A DNA stretch of 64,000 bases from Cyrtodaria siliqua (Eukaryota > Mollusca > Bivalvia > Adapedonta > Hiatellidae), in NCBI GenBank assembly GCA_037043455.1, contig JAWPHD010011530.1:1-64000 (forward strand). Reading direction: 5' to 3'. The notes beneath the pieces were generated by a model. The model was not told the origin of the DNA, did not search any database, and saw only the letters and a list, made by a program, of their open reading frames with translations. The position numbers and the translations under genes were made by a program. This document shows positions 1 through 10,925 of the stretch, piece by piece. Every line of letters starts with the position of its first letter. The first letter of the stretch is position 1.

Positions 1-64
1 ATTTAAATGACTATAGACGTATATAGGGTTGTATATAAATCAGTATTGAAGTACATATGGTGGT

Positions 65-350
65 ATCTAAATGACTAGTGACGTACATATGGTTGTATAT
101 AAATCACTATTGAAGTACACGTGGATGTATATACATCACTATTAACGTACATGTGGTTGTATATAAATCACTATTAAAGTACATGTAATTGTATATAAAT
201 CAGTCACGAAGTGCATATTGTTGTAGAGAGATCACTATTGAAGTACATTTGGTTGTAGATCAATCACTGTTGAAGTGTATATGGTTGTAGATAAACCACA
301 ATTGAAGTACATATTGCTGTAGATAAATCAGTTTTGAAGTACACATGGTG
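65..350. repeat. Left monomeric block of the satellite
   Basis: About nine 32-bp monomers carrying diagnostic variants, in this order: one with ACTAGTGACG, one with GTGGATG, one starting TATATACATC, one with GTAATTG, one starting TAGAGAGATC, one starting TAGATCAATC, one with AACCACAATTG, and one ending ATTGCTG. The same variants recur in the same order at about 2010-2290. The block was therefore copied as a unit, not formed independently. Confidence 0.85.
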
Positions 351-2009
351 GTATCTAAATGACTATAGACGTATATAGGGTTGTATATAAATCAGTATTG
401 AAGTACATATGGTTGTATCTAAATGACTATTTACGTATATAGGGTTGTATATAAATCAGTATGGTGGTATCTAAATGACTTTATACATATATAGGGTTGT
501 ATATAAATCAGTATTGAAGTACATATGGTGGTATCTAAATGACAATATATATAAATCAGTATTGAAGTACATATGGTGGTATCTAAATGACTATATACGT
601 ATATAGAGTTGTATATAAATCAGTATTAAAGTACATATGGTGGTATCTAACTGACTATATACGTATATAGGGTTGTATATAAATCAGTATTGAAGTACAT
701 ATGGTGGTATCTAAATGACTATATACGTACATAGGGTTGTTTATAAATCAGTATTGAAGTACATATGATGTTATCTAAATGACTATATACGTGGATAGGG
801 TTGTATATAAATCAGTATTGAAGTACATATAATGGTATCTAAATGACTATAGATGTATATAGGGTTGTATATAAATCAGTATTGAAGTACATATGATGGT
901 ATCTAAATGACTATAGACGTATATATGGTTGTATATAAATCAGTATTGAAGTACATATGATGGCATCTAAATGACTATAGACGTATATAGGGTTGTATAT
1001 AAATCAGTATTGAAGTACATATGGTGGTATCTAAATGACAATAGATGTAAAAAGGGTTGTATATAAATCAGTATTGAAGAACATATGGTGGTATCTAAAT
1101 GACTATATACGTATATAGGGTTGTATATAAATCAGTATTGAAGTACATATGGTGGTATCTAAATGACTATAGACGTATATAGGGTTGTATATAAATCAGT
1201 ATTGAAGTACATATGGTGGTATCTAAATGACTATAGACGTATATAGGGTTGTATATAAATCAGTATTGAAGTACATATGGTGGTATCTAAATGACTATAT
1301 ACGTATATAGGGTTGTATATAAATCAGTATTAAAGTACATATGGTGGTATCTAACTGACTATATACGTATGTAGGGTTGTATATAAATCAGTATTGAAGT
1401 TCATATGGTGGTATCTAAATAGCTGTATACGTATATAGGGTTGTATATCAATCAGTATTGAAGTACATATGGTGGTATCTAAATGACTATAGACGTATAT
1501 AGGTTGTATATAAATCAGTATTGAAGTGCATATGGTGGTATCTTAATGACTATATACGTATATAGGGTTGTATATAAATCAGTATAGTACATATGGTGGT
1601 ATCTAGATGACTATATACGAATATAGGGTTGTATATAAATCAGTATTGAAGTACATATGGTGGTATCTAAATGACTATGTACGTATATAGGGTTGTATAT
1701 AAATCAGTATTGAAGTACATATGGTAGTATCTAAATGACTATAGACGTATATAGGACGTATATAAATCAGTATTGAAGTACATATGGTGGCATCTAAATG
1801 ACTGTATACGTATATAGGGTTGTATATAAATCAGTATTAAAGTACATATGGTGGTATCTAAACGACTATAGACGTTTATAGGGTTGTATTTATGAATCAC
1901 TATTGAAGTACATGTGGTTGTATATAAGTCACTGTTGAAGTACACGTGGTTGTATACTACTGAAGTGCATATTTTGTTGTAGATAAATCACTGTTGAATT
2001 ATATGTGGT

Positions 2010-2295
2010 TGTATATAAATCACTAGTGACGTACATATGGTTGTTTATAAATCACTATTGAAGTACATGTGGATGTATATACATCACTATTGATGTACAT
2101 GTGGTTGTATATAAATCACTATTAAAGTACATGTAATTGTATATAGAACACTACTGAAGTGCATATTGTTGTAGAGAAATCACTATTGAAGTACATTTGG
2201 TTGTAGATCAATCACTGTTGAAGTGCATATGGTTGTTAATAAACCACAATTGAAGTACATATTGCTGTAGATAAATCAGTATTGAAGTACACATG
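2010..2295. repeat. Right monomeric block of the satellite, direct copy of the left block
   Basis: The monomers with ACTAGTGACG, GTGGATG, TATATACATC, GTAATTG, TAGAGAAATC, TAGATCAATC, AACCACAATTG and ATTGCTG follow each other as in the left block, with a few substitutions. The array stops abruptly at about 2300 and LINE-derived sequence begins at about 2310. Confidence 0.85.
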
Positions 2296-2359
2296 GTTGC
2301 CTTAGGTGCAGCACAATTCACTAAACTATTCACTCTCAAAGAACTTCGTGAGTCCGTTT

Positions 2360-3545
2360 AAAAGGCTCCTGCTGGTCATGATGATATCCATTATCAATTA
2401 TTAAACATTTACCTGAATTCTGTCTCTCTACCCTTCTTGATATATTTAATAATGTTTGGGTGGCGGGAAACTTCCCCGATTCTTGGCGGGAAGCAATCGT
2501 TCTTCCAGTCCCCAAACCTGGAAAGGATCATACGGACCCAATAAATTATCGCCCAATCACTTTAACGAGTTGTATGTGTAAAACCATGGAACGAATAATT
2601 AATGAGAGACTCGTTTGGTACCTGGAGTCCAACAAACTGATAACAAAGTATCAAAGTGGATTCCGGCGCCAACGAGGCACAACAGACAATCTCATTCGAA
2701 TCGTTTATTAGGGAAGCTTTCATTAAAAACAACATCTAGTCTCTGTATTTTTGACTTGGAGAAAGCTTATGATACTGCATGGAAGTACGGTATTATGAAT
2801 GATCTTCATGACCTTGGTCTTAGAGGCCGATTACCCATTTTTATAGAGAAATTCTTAGATGATAGGCAGTTTCGTGCCCGAATGGGTTCAACCCTCTCTG
2901 ATATTCATGAACAGGAGATGGGTGTTCCACAGGGCAGTATACTCTCTGTCACGCTTTTTAATATAAAGATTAACAGTATAGTAAAATGCATCAATACAGG
3001 TGTGGATTGTTCTCTATATGTTGACGACTTCGTTATATGTTATCGTGCAAAAAACATGAATACTATTGAGAGACAATATATCACACCTTAAATACTTGAA
3101 GGCCAAATGCCTTAAAGCTCTTAACTTACTTAAAGTTGTTGCAAACTCTAATTGGGGAGCAGATCGAAAAGTCCTCTTGCGACTTTACAGATCTCTTATC
3201 AGATCCAAGCTGGACTACGGCTCAATAGTATATGGATCGACTCGCAAGTCATAATTGCAGATGCTCGATCCTATACATTATCAAGGATTACGACTCGCCT
3301 TAGGAGCCTTTCGTACATCACCAGATGAAAGTCTATATGTTGAAGCTAATGAACCATCACTGTCTCATAGACGGGACAAATTAGCCCTTCAGTATACCAT
3401 TAAATTACAATCTAACCCTTCAAATCCAACTTTCGATACTGTTTTTAATCCTAATTATGAACCTCTTTTTGATCGAAAACCGAAGGCCATTCGGCCATTT
3501 GATCTTCGTATTAAACCAAAAGAGTCACTGAAATCGACCTAATTT
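2360..3545 (+). pseudogene. LINE reverse transcriptase, broken
   Basis: Successive open pieces at 2460-2711, 2615-3091, 3066-3254 and 3255-3542 cover the palm and thumb. Visible motifs are NYRPITLTSC (about 2545), FDLEKAYDTAW (about 2750), GVPQGSILS (about 2920) and the catalytic box LYVDDF (about 3020), with a D-D pair retained. Shifts are needed between the first two pieces and near 3080, and a stop lies at 3252-3254. Sequence upstream of 2460, with an APAGHDDIHYQ-like stretch and a stop near 2358, is the finger region. The catalytic residues are present but the reading frame is not. Confidence 0.85.
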
Positions 3546-3639
3546 GATTGCCATGTACAAAGTACCACAAATTCCACCGTGGACTTTGGAAACACCAACA
3601 ATTATGTTTGATCTTTGTAATAATAACAAATCCATTACA

Positions 3640-4407
3640 GATCCTACTATCTTTCAAAGCTCGTATACACAGATGGTTCTAAAGATGGAGACAAGGTAGC
3701 TGCAGCAGCTGTTGTTCACAAACATAGCATAAAGAGGCGCCTGCCTGACAAGGCCTCTATCTTCTCAGCTGAACTTAAGTCAATTGAACTTGCCTTAAGT
3801 TTTATTCAGGAATCTAATGATGACCATTTAGTAATCTTTTCTGATTCCCTTTCATCTCTTCAAGCACTGGGTAATATGAAACATGATAATCCAGTTGTGC
3901 TTCAACTTTTAGAAAAGTACAATTCTCTTATAGTTGATAATGTTATTATTTTCTGCTGGCTTCCAAGCCATGCATGAATACGTGGTATTGATAGAGCTGG
4001 TAGTGCAGCTAAGGCAGCTTTAGGTTTACATATATATAATACCAAATTACCTTATTCTGATTTTAAAAGTTGTATCGACACATATATTCGTAACTCTTGG
4101 CAAGCCGCTTGGGACTTGTCGGTGAACAATAAACTCCGTTCCATTAAACCGTTACTCGGAGAATGGCGTCAGGATAGGGCATACACGCTATACTCATTCA
4201 TTTTTATTACAAGGTGAGCAGTTGCCAGAATGTATACCCTGTTTTGCACCGTTAACCGTCAAACATATCTTGTTGGAATGTGTACACTTTGATCCTATGC
4301 GACAAAGATACTACACAGTTAATACTTTGAAAGAGTTATTTGATACTATAGATTTTAGTCTTGTTTTAGATTTCCTTAAAGAAATCAGACTTTATAAATT
4401 AATATAA
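3640..4407 (+). pseudogene. LINE RNase H domain and C-terminal zinc knuckle, broken
   Basis: From about 3665 the translation shows YTDGSK, then FSAELKSIELAL and FSDSLSSLQAL, which are RNase H core motifs. A PSHA stretch follows, interrupted by TGA at 3975-3977. Further down (4222-4407) is a C-x2-C-x7-H-x4-C knuckle of the type found at the end of I-group LINE ORF2. A second stop lies near 4213. The coding part ends at 4407 and is followed by an AT-rich 3' region. Confidence 0.8.
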
Positions 4408-4410
4408 TAT

Positions 4411-6180
4411 TTTCCTAGATATATTAACTTGTTTACAAGCCCGTAGGCGGGCATTCGTTGATTTACGAATACATAGTGTTTTTTTGCTACCATATCATCC
4501 CTTATTTGTATATAGTTTTATCTTTATGCGTTTACATTATTGTTAATTACTACTTCATTCCTCCAGCTTTCATCGGTTTTTGCGCACAATATGACCTATT
4601 TATGTGTCGACGTGCCGTGAAACACCATTCATTCAATCATTATATATTTTACATTGCCAGAACGCCAAATAAAAAACCGTTCTAATGGTGTAATTTTATT
4701 CCAAATAACGGTTTAATAAAGAGGTAAAATCTCGAGTTGGAAAGGAAATATATCGCATTTGTTCTTTTCTTAAAGCGTGTATGCACATCATCGTGTGTTT
4801 ATAGTATTGGTTACATGTATTGTTTAATGAATATTTACATAATATGCATGGTTAGAAAGCCAAATAAATAACCTTTCTATTGATCGATGTTATTTCGAAC
4901 AAGTTCTTCAAAGGTTAAATGACCGAGGAGAATCTCGAGTCGGTAAACAAAATAAAAGCGTTGCCGCAATCATCAAGCGGTTCTTTTGTTTTCAGTCTAG
5001 ATAATATTTGTGACGATAACAATACATTTAAATGATTTTTTAAGTGAGCAAAATTAAATTATCTTTTTTAACCTTTCTATAGATGTTTGTTAACAACAAC
5101 TGGTATAACCTCGACTGCATTGTGTGAGCAATTAAGAATCGTGTGATTAATGTATTTTATTGGCATATCGATTGAGTAATTAGCAAACACATATGTATCA
5201 ATAAAAAAGTAAGACCGGCAAACATGGTAATGATAATTCGAACAACACATTATTAGTGTAATGTTTGTTTTCATCTCGGTTTTAAAATCGGCTGATTTAG
5301 TCTTTTACCAAGCTAAAATTGTTGACAACATCTAGTTGCAATGATTATTAAATGCTCTCATTTCCAAGTTGGTGTGTTCAGTGCTGTTTAAACCTTCTTT
5401 CTAAAGTACAGGTCTAATGTCGCCCTGTAACATTCGATTAGCAGTAGCATATTAAACATACAATATATAGCGGAAATACGCACCCTGCGTTTCTTTTTCC
5501 TTTCAGTATATATATATATAGTTCCATTTGTAATAAAGATACATTCACATAATTCATATAATGGTAACTACAGTTATGACATACTTCTGAATAATTACTT
5601 ATTATGCATATTTCTTAATAATAAAGTAAAAACAATAGATAAACGTAATCAATTTAATGTTAAGTATAGTAATACTACTGTAAATAGGTCCTTATGTAAA
5701 TATTTAAATAAAATAGTAACACTATTCTTTTTAATAACATTACATCATTCGCATAATGGTGTTTCTTCAAAACAGATGCAAATATATTTTTTTTTCACAC
5801 ACAGAAACTATTTCAGTTTACGGCTCACATATGTTTTTTGTATTTGGCCTTTTTCGTAACCGCCGAGTATAAGTACTTTTACCTGTACGATTTAAAATCC
5901 ACATGAATGTCCCATGCGACATGTGCTTGCGTCAACTAGTCTAGTCAATGGTCATTCATATATCAAGTGTGAACATAAAACGGATTATTTCGGTGCAGGA
6001 TATGTGTTACAATTCTATAGTAAATAATTTAAATGGATTACTTGTTTTCCAATTGACGATCATTAACGGATAGTGGAATAGTACTATACATGGCATGAAG
6101 GTAAGCTATTCAATTAGCATATGGGCTAAAATCACGCCATGTTTACATATAATTATTAACGCTTATTATTTATAACTATA
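4411..6180. other. Non-coding AT-rich stretch containing LINE-5'-like repeats
   Basis: No convincing gene. 4640-5020 is the reverse complement of 33820-34190, and 5025-5390 is the reverse complement of 25250-25660. Both partners lie just upstream of minus-strand LINE ORF1 remnants, so these two blocks are probably LINE 5' untranslated pieces in plus orientation. A short TA run sits at about 5505-5520. The small ORFs at 4458-4685 and 5077-5274 look like chance. Confidence 0.6.
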
Positions 6181-6183
6181 CCG

Positions 6184-6534
6184 CTATTCCAAAATAATAC
6201 TTTGTTCTCTTTTCTGATTTGCCAGATAAATAGATTTTGCTAAACCTTTTAATAGACTAATTTGTTTCGTGCCGACCAGAGGTTTAAACTTATGCATATT
6301 TGGCCAGCTGCAATAATATCTTGGTATGCACATGTTTCTTAATTCTCTATAATAAGGACATGCTAGCAGAAAGTGATACTCATTTTCAATGACATTCATA
6401 TTACAAAAAGTACACAACCTATTCTCTCTAGGGACATTCCTATACCTTCCTTCGTCGATTGCTAAGTTGTGTGCAGAATATCTAAATCTAGTCAAAGACG
6501 CATTTCCCAACTGAATGTGTCTAGTCATTGACAA
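6184..6534 (-). pseudogene. LINE ORF2 C-terminal domain
   Basis: This 116-residue open piece contains FRYSAHNLAIDEGR, then CTFCNMN and ENEYHFLLACPYY. This is the conserved Cys/His-rich C-terminus of many animal LINE polymerases (C-x2-C-x12-H-x4-C). It lies in the same orientation as the polymerase pieces upstream (7923-8886) and is separated from them by inserted repeats. It was probably the last part of the polyprotein. Confidence 0.75.
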
Positions 6535-6689
6535 ATCATGGATAGCATGCTTTTTAACTGCTTACTTCTCGCTGACTGATTATCACATAGACATTATATT
6601 TAGGCCCCATCACAGTTTTTTTCTTTTCATTTACTATTACCTTAGTTGATATTGTAACTAAAAACACTAGATTGTTTATTATTGGGGAG

Positions 6690-7210
6690 CATATAGTCGC
6701 CGCTTTTTCCGTCCGTCCATCCGTGCGTCATACTTTTTGTCCGGAGCATAACTCAAAAAGTATGCTTGATTAAAGTTTGTGTGAATGATTAGGTCAATGA
6801 GACGGAGTGCAGTTCATAGGAACCATAACTGTACCTTCACTACTTTTTTAATTATCTCGTTTTTTAACAAATCTTATCCGGAGCATAATAGAGTTCCGTA
6901 CGGATTCATTTTGCGGAGGCATTTATGACCTCAGGTGCAGCATTCGAACAAACATATAATGATGCTTCACATAAACTTGGGGTCGTCCGTGGTCGAGTGG
7001 TCTCAGCTTGAAATCACATGTCCCTCACCGCTGTGGGTTCGATTGGGGCCAGGACTGAATAAGATTTGGTTGAATTCCGACAAGCGGTTTCTGAGAAAAA
7101 GTCGTCAGAAGCAAAAGATAACGACGACGACGGACAGACAACGGACGGACGACAGACGAAGAGTGATTCCAAAACAACACATTGAGCCTTAGGCTCAGGT
7201 GATAAAAACA
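6690..7210 (+). mobile_element. tRNA-derived SINE or composite repeat
   Basis: Around 6988-7062 a tRNA-like head shows an A-box-like TGGTCGAGTGGT and a B-box-like GGGTTCGATT. A tail rich in GACGACGGACAGAC follows, ending near GAGCCTTAGGCTCAGGTGAT. The stretch before it (6690-6940), with repeated CCGGAGCATAA, may belong to a second repeat. Insertion separates two parts of the LINE ORF2. The pol III boxes are read directly. No intact tRNA fold is claimed. Confidence 0.6.
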
Positions 7211-7439
7211 CTGACAGATGACAACGATTTTAGAATTTTGAAGTCCCGATTAGTTTCTTGCATTTGAGATTTACTAAAAGTAACTGATAATAGAGTATAT
7301 TGTGCTTAAAATACAAAAACTATTAATTGTTAACATGGGTCTTTTAAGAAAATCCATCTGTACATAGTTGTTTTAACGTATATACAAGTGCACATAAAAT
7401 GAAAAACGGTTATAATGTTTACTACATTATTATACACTC

Positions 7440-7895
7440 TTTATGGGACCCCCCCCCACACACACACACACACTCCCCCCCCCCCCCCCCCCCCCCCCCC
7501 CACCAAATACAATATGCTGGAAATGTGTTTTTAACGACAATCTATGTTTATTAACTATTCCACTATCAACATATTTTTCAAACGAGAAATTATTTTTAAT
7601 AATATTGTATGTAGATAATTTTGGAGATTCTCCCCCCCCCCCCCCCCCCCCCCCGAAATCATTTTTAATAATATTGTATGTAGATAATTTTGGAGATTCT
7701 TCACACACCCCCCCCCCCCCCCCCCCCCCCCTCACACTCACCCCCCACACACACACACCAAATAGGATCGAAATGTGTTTTTAACGACAATCTATGTTTA
7801 TTAACTATTACACTATCAACATATTTTTCAAACGAGAAATCATTTTAAATAATATTGCATGTAGATAATGATAATTTTGGAGATTCTTCAAATGT
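7440..7895. repeat. Poly-C/CA tracts alternating with duplicated LINE coding segments
   Basis: Three long C runs (about 7476-7501, 7632-7654 and 7707-7731) with neighbouring CA repeats separate copies of one segment. That segment reads, on the minus strand, as part of LINE ORF2 (ESPKLSTYNIIKN and FEKYVDS...NKHRLSLKTHF). A full copy lies at about 7515-7631, a short copy at 7655-7702 and another full copy at about 7765-7890. The minus strand is G-rich and could form G-quadruplexes, the plus strand i-motifs. Confidence 0.85.
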
Positions 7896-7922
7896 TGAAT
7901 ACCAATTTTTGAAATATTGATC

Positions 7923-8540
7923 CTATAGGCGTTCAACAACGCGTGTTATTTGTATATTAGTAACATCCGGGTTGTTCCAAAGATAGTTAAAACCTATATT
8001 ACATAAGATAGTCTTTACTTGATAAGCCCAACAGTTAACATCGTTGATGTTATTTTGTATTTGGTCCTGTAACACTTTATACATGAGTGAATTTGGGGAT
8101 TTAATTATTTTAAACCAATATTTTATAATTCGTTCTTTACGTAAGATGTCTAATGTTACTCTACCGAGTTCACCGTATACAGTTGCATTTGTGGTTTGTG
8201 ATCTTACGTTGCGGATTTGTTTTAAACAATTAATATGTACTCTTTCTATATCTGGTGCCTTGTGAAAGCCCCACACTTCTGAACCAAAATTTAAAATTGG
8301 AAGAATCATTGAATCAAACAACTTTAACTTTTCGCTTATATTTAATGGGATTACATCAAAAAGTGAATTAAGCGAAAATAAAGCTTTCATTGCTTGTTCA
8401 CTCAAAGACTTTTGTGCTTGAAACATCTTCCCATTTGATGAGAATTTTACACCTAGATATGTACATGTTTTAGTATTGTTTAATTCAACGTTATTGTATT
8501 GTATTTTCCATCCTAGTTCCCTGTTTAAAGACCATTGCAA
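7923..8540 (-). pseudogene. LINE ORF2, thumb/connection region
   Basis: A 205-residue open piece with the conserved order YLGVKFSSNG, LFDSMILPILNFGSEVWGF, INCLKQIRNV and VYGELGR. This is the region following the RT catalytic core in many animal LINEs. It continues the polymerase fragments at 8695-9208 and is followed downstream (lower coordinates) by the duplicated poly-C region, which carries its next coding segment. A stop at 7923-7925 ends this piece. Confidence 0.8.
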
Positions 8541-8559
8541 CGGGTTTACTAGTATTGAC

Positions 8560-9208
8560 AGTAATATTCCACTTGAAACAATACGTTTTAAGTTTATTAA
8601 GAAAATTGTAACCCATCTGCTGAATATGAAAATAAAATTGTGTCGTCTGCAAACATTAACAAAAAGATTTGCAGCTCATTTAGCGTTATCATGTCTACTG
8701 TATCATCATAAAGAGACTCTGATAAGTAAATAAAATAAACAATAAAGGAGACAATGGCTCCCCTTGCTTCACCCCAATATAACTATCGAAATGTTCAGTT
8801 AATGTACCATTTACTTTCACGCATGATTTAACAGATTCATACATGTCAACGAGTCCGTCCCCGGACTTTTTTTGTCTTTTTAACATTTTTTAACCTCGTC
8901 AATGCTACTCTCACAATCGAATTGTTCAATTATAGCGTCATAATTACTTGTTTTTAAATAGTTCTCAACATCCTCAGTTGAATATATATCATCTGAAGAA
9001 AATAAATCTTTTTAAAATGTTTAAAAAATTTCCCATCATAATTATTATTTTTAATATTACCTTTCTTTCTGGCTTTTCTTATAAATTCCCAAAACTGTTT
9101 TGGCTGGGTTTTGGTTACTTCGTGTAATAATGTTTCTTGATTTATTATATATTTTGCTTTCGCTCGGCGTTTGGCTTTACAATAATATCTGCGTTCGGAT
9201 ATAACCAA
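8560..9208 (-). pseudogene. LINE reverse transcriptase core, heavily decayed
   Basis: The piece at 8695-8886 carries SCVKVNGTLTEHFDSYIGVKQGEPLSPLLFILF, the conserved RT segment with a G-x-x-QG core, here GVKQGEPLSP. The piece at 8954-9208 (RRYYCKAKRRAKAKY, then PKQFWEFIRK) is the linker between endonuclease and RT. The catalytic YADD box should lie at about 8600-8700, where the frame is lost. Multiple breaks mean no activity. Confidence 0.7.
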
Positions 9209-9210
9209 AG

Positions 9211-10512
9211 TTATGTTTTCATTCGTCCTAATACTTTTGTACGCATTATTGACCGACTTAAGGTCACGTCTGGCTTATTCGCATTCCTCCGTGAACCACG
9301 GGCTGACATGTTTGCGACGAGACGTGTTATTGTTACTACGCTTTGCTCTTTTGGTAGAACCCATATAGCGAAAGGCACAATTGTACAGGGTATTTGCAAA
9401 AGTATTAACGCCACTGCTAATATCTAAGTTAGATGAAGATATTTGATCAATAATATTATCCAATTGAGAGGCTTCTGTAGATAATATTTCTTTAACTAAA
9501 TCATTTATAGTATTATCCTATTCTATTTTATTTATTGTAATCGTTTCCTGTGTCATTGATGTCCATTTATATTGGACTTTTAAATGTAATTGTATTGGCA
9601 CGTGAGGGGGAAATGAATATACGTCATGTACTATAAAATCTTTAATTAATGGGAAAGTATCGACATCAGTACTTAATCAATCAGACTTTTCCCCGTATAT
9701 GGGAAATAAATGTGAATTGACCGAGACCTGTGCTTCGCCAACCCTACCGTTGACAATTCTGAGATTAGTGCTTTTATATATATCCAAAAGCCTTAACCCA
9801 GATGCATAACAAATTTTATCAGCAGATGCTCTTTCCCCAATATTAACACACATTTCATCGGAATTATTACCATCAATAGTTAAAATGTATTTTTTAAAAA
9901 AATTACTATTCAGTGAAAAATCATCCTTGGACCCACATCTTGCATTTAGGTCACCAGTTACCGAGATTTGGCCAGATAATAAATATTTCCTAACACTAAT
10001 TCAAGTTTTTCAAAAAACCTACATCGTGTGTTTTAAAATATACAGAATCGTCTGGTGGTATATACACAAAGCATACACATATATCAGTTTCCATGTTAAA
10101 TAAATGCTTATCAGATGTTACCCATATCAAACCATTACTATCTTTTGCTAAAATATGTATACCATTCATAACTGTTTCGCGTATAAACAAGCATACTCAA
10201 CCATGACCTCTATTACTCTTTTTTCTAGATGATACACTAAGTTTCCTTGGAACATCTATACACTCATACCCATTCAGTTCAAATACATCACATTTACATT
10301 GCCATGTTTCACTGCAAAAAAACAACATCGAAATTATTTACAAATAGTACAAATTCATCGTCACTTAAACTGTTCTTTAGTGATTCAACGTTCCATGCTA
10401 AGATAAGACAATTCACACCCTTCTCCACTGTCCTACACTGTACCAGGTGTGTATTGCTTATTGTTAATAAACATTTTATCTCTGACAAGGAAGGCTTTCT
10501 TGCCCTTCTCAC
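9211..10512 (-). pseudogene. LINE endonuclease region, decayed
   Basis: On the minus strand, near 10400-10310, the translation gives LILAWNVESLKNSLSDDEFVLFVNNFDVVFLQ, the start of an apurinic-endonuclease-like domain. ICVCFVYIPPDDSVYF near 10070 is the next conserved strand. Pieces between 9996-10190 and 9275-9463 (SRRKHVSPWFTEECE) complete the domain and linker. Frames change several times and the catalytic residues cannot all be located. Confidence 0.65.
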
Positions 10513-10925
10513 GTGCCTTCACCATAACTGGAATGAGCTCCTTTCTTCTTTTCTGGACGACTTGTGGGAGTTGATCGAATGCACCGAACGGTGTACCTTT
10601 CAGTTTGGCTGCTTTTAACGCATTCTTGACACACATCTTAGAATCAGTATCCTTAAACTTAGCGACCACAGGACGACACTTGCCATGTGAGGGCTCTATC
10701 GATTACGATTTTGGATTTAGGATCAGCAATGTTTAGCACATTTTCACAAAACTGAAACACTTTTTCATTGCAATCCTCCGCTGTCGCCACATGTGCATAC
10801 GACGCCGGCATAGTCATCGGGCTTGGGCCTGGAGCCGGTGTTGTATCCATTGAGACCGGCGTGCTAGTACTAGTCTCGGGGATGCCAATAAAAACGAGAT
10901 TGTCACGCATACGAGGGTGCTTCAA
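10433..10925 (-). pseudogene. LINE ORF1 RNA-binding protein fragment
   Basis: Two overlapping minus-strand pieces (10659-10925 and 10433-10669) encode RMRDNLVFIGIPET followed by VAKFKDTDSKMCVKNALKAA and a basic region ending FINNKQY. This matches the RRM plus C-terminal domain layout of L1-type ORF1 proteins, which bind LINE RNA. The N-terminal coiled coil is missing, so the copy is truncated. A frameshift joins the two parts at about 10660. Confidence 0.7.

Larger units (their letters stand above)
1..2305. repeat. Satellite array: 32-bp monomers with a 64-bp dimeric higher-order core
   Basis: The whole stretch is tandem repeats. The basic monomer is 32 bp, of the form TATATAAATCACTATTGAAG plus 12 more bases ending in GGTTG. 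From about 350 to 1890 the unit is a 64-bp dimer. One half contains ATCAGTATTGAAGTACATAT and ends GGTGG. The other contains ATGACTATAGACG and ends GGGTTG. The dimers are very alike, while the monomers at the two edges (about 65-350 and 1890-2305) are divergent. Short ORFs here are shadows of the repeat. There is no coding signal. Confidence 0.95.
2310..4410 (+). mobile_element. 5'-truncated non-LTR retrotransposon (LINE) with RT, RNase H and zinc knuckle
   Basis: Conceptual translation in shifting frames gives a reverse transcriptase followed by an RNase H domain and a C-terminal Cys/His knuckle. That domain order is typical of I/Nimb/Jockey-group LINEs. The endonuclease and ORF1 are missing: the satellite array takes their place at about 2305. 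Several frameshifts and stops make it non-functional. The clade assignment is an inference from domain order. Confidence 0.85.
6184..10925 (-). mobile_element. Minus-strand LINE with ORF1 and endonuclease/RT ORF2, decayed and interrupted
   Basis: Reading from 10925 down to 6184 gives ORF1 (RRM-like), an endonuclease, a reverse transcriptase and a C-terminal domain ending in a C-x2-C...H...C motif. A SINE (about 6985-7205) and a poly-C region (7440-7760) have interrupted the 3' part. Many frameshifts and stops are present. The clade is unresolved. The C-terminal architecture (GSEVWGF, YGELGR, ENEYHFLLACP) occurs in several animal LINE groups. Confidence 0.8.

Noticed and set aside
1739..1945. 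Minus-strand ORF in the satellite
   Set aside because: It is a frame through 32/64-bp repeats; the peptide repeats with the DNA period and has no domain.
1..2305. CRISPR-like array
   Set aside because: Units are contiguous without unique spacers, and the genome is eukaryotic.
7430..7784. Gly-rich and Pro-rich ORFs on both strands
   Set aside because: They come from poly-C tracts; the only meaningful part is the duplicated LINE segment.
8044..8265. Plus-strand ORF of 73 codons
   Set aside because: Antisense shadow of the LINE polymerase piece at 7923-8540.
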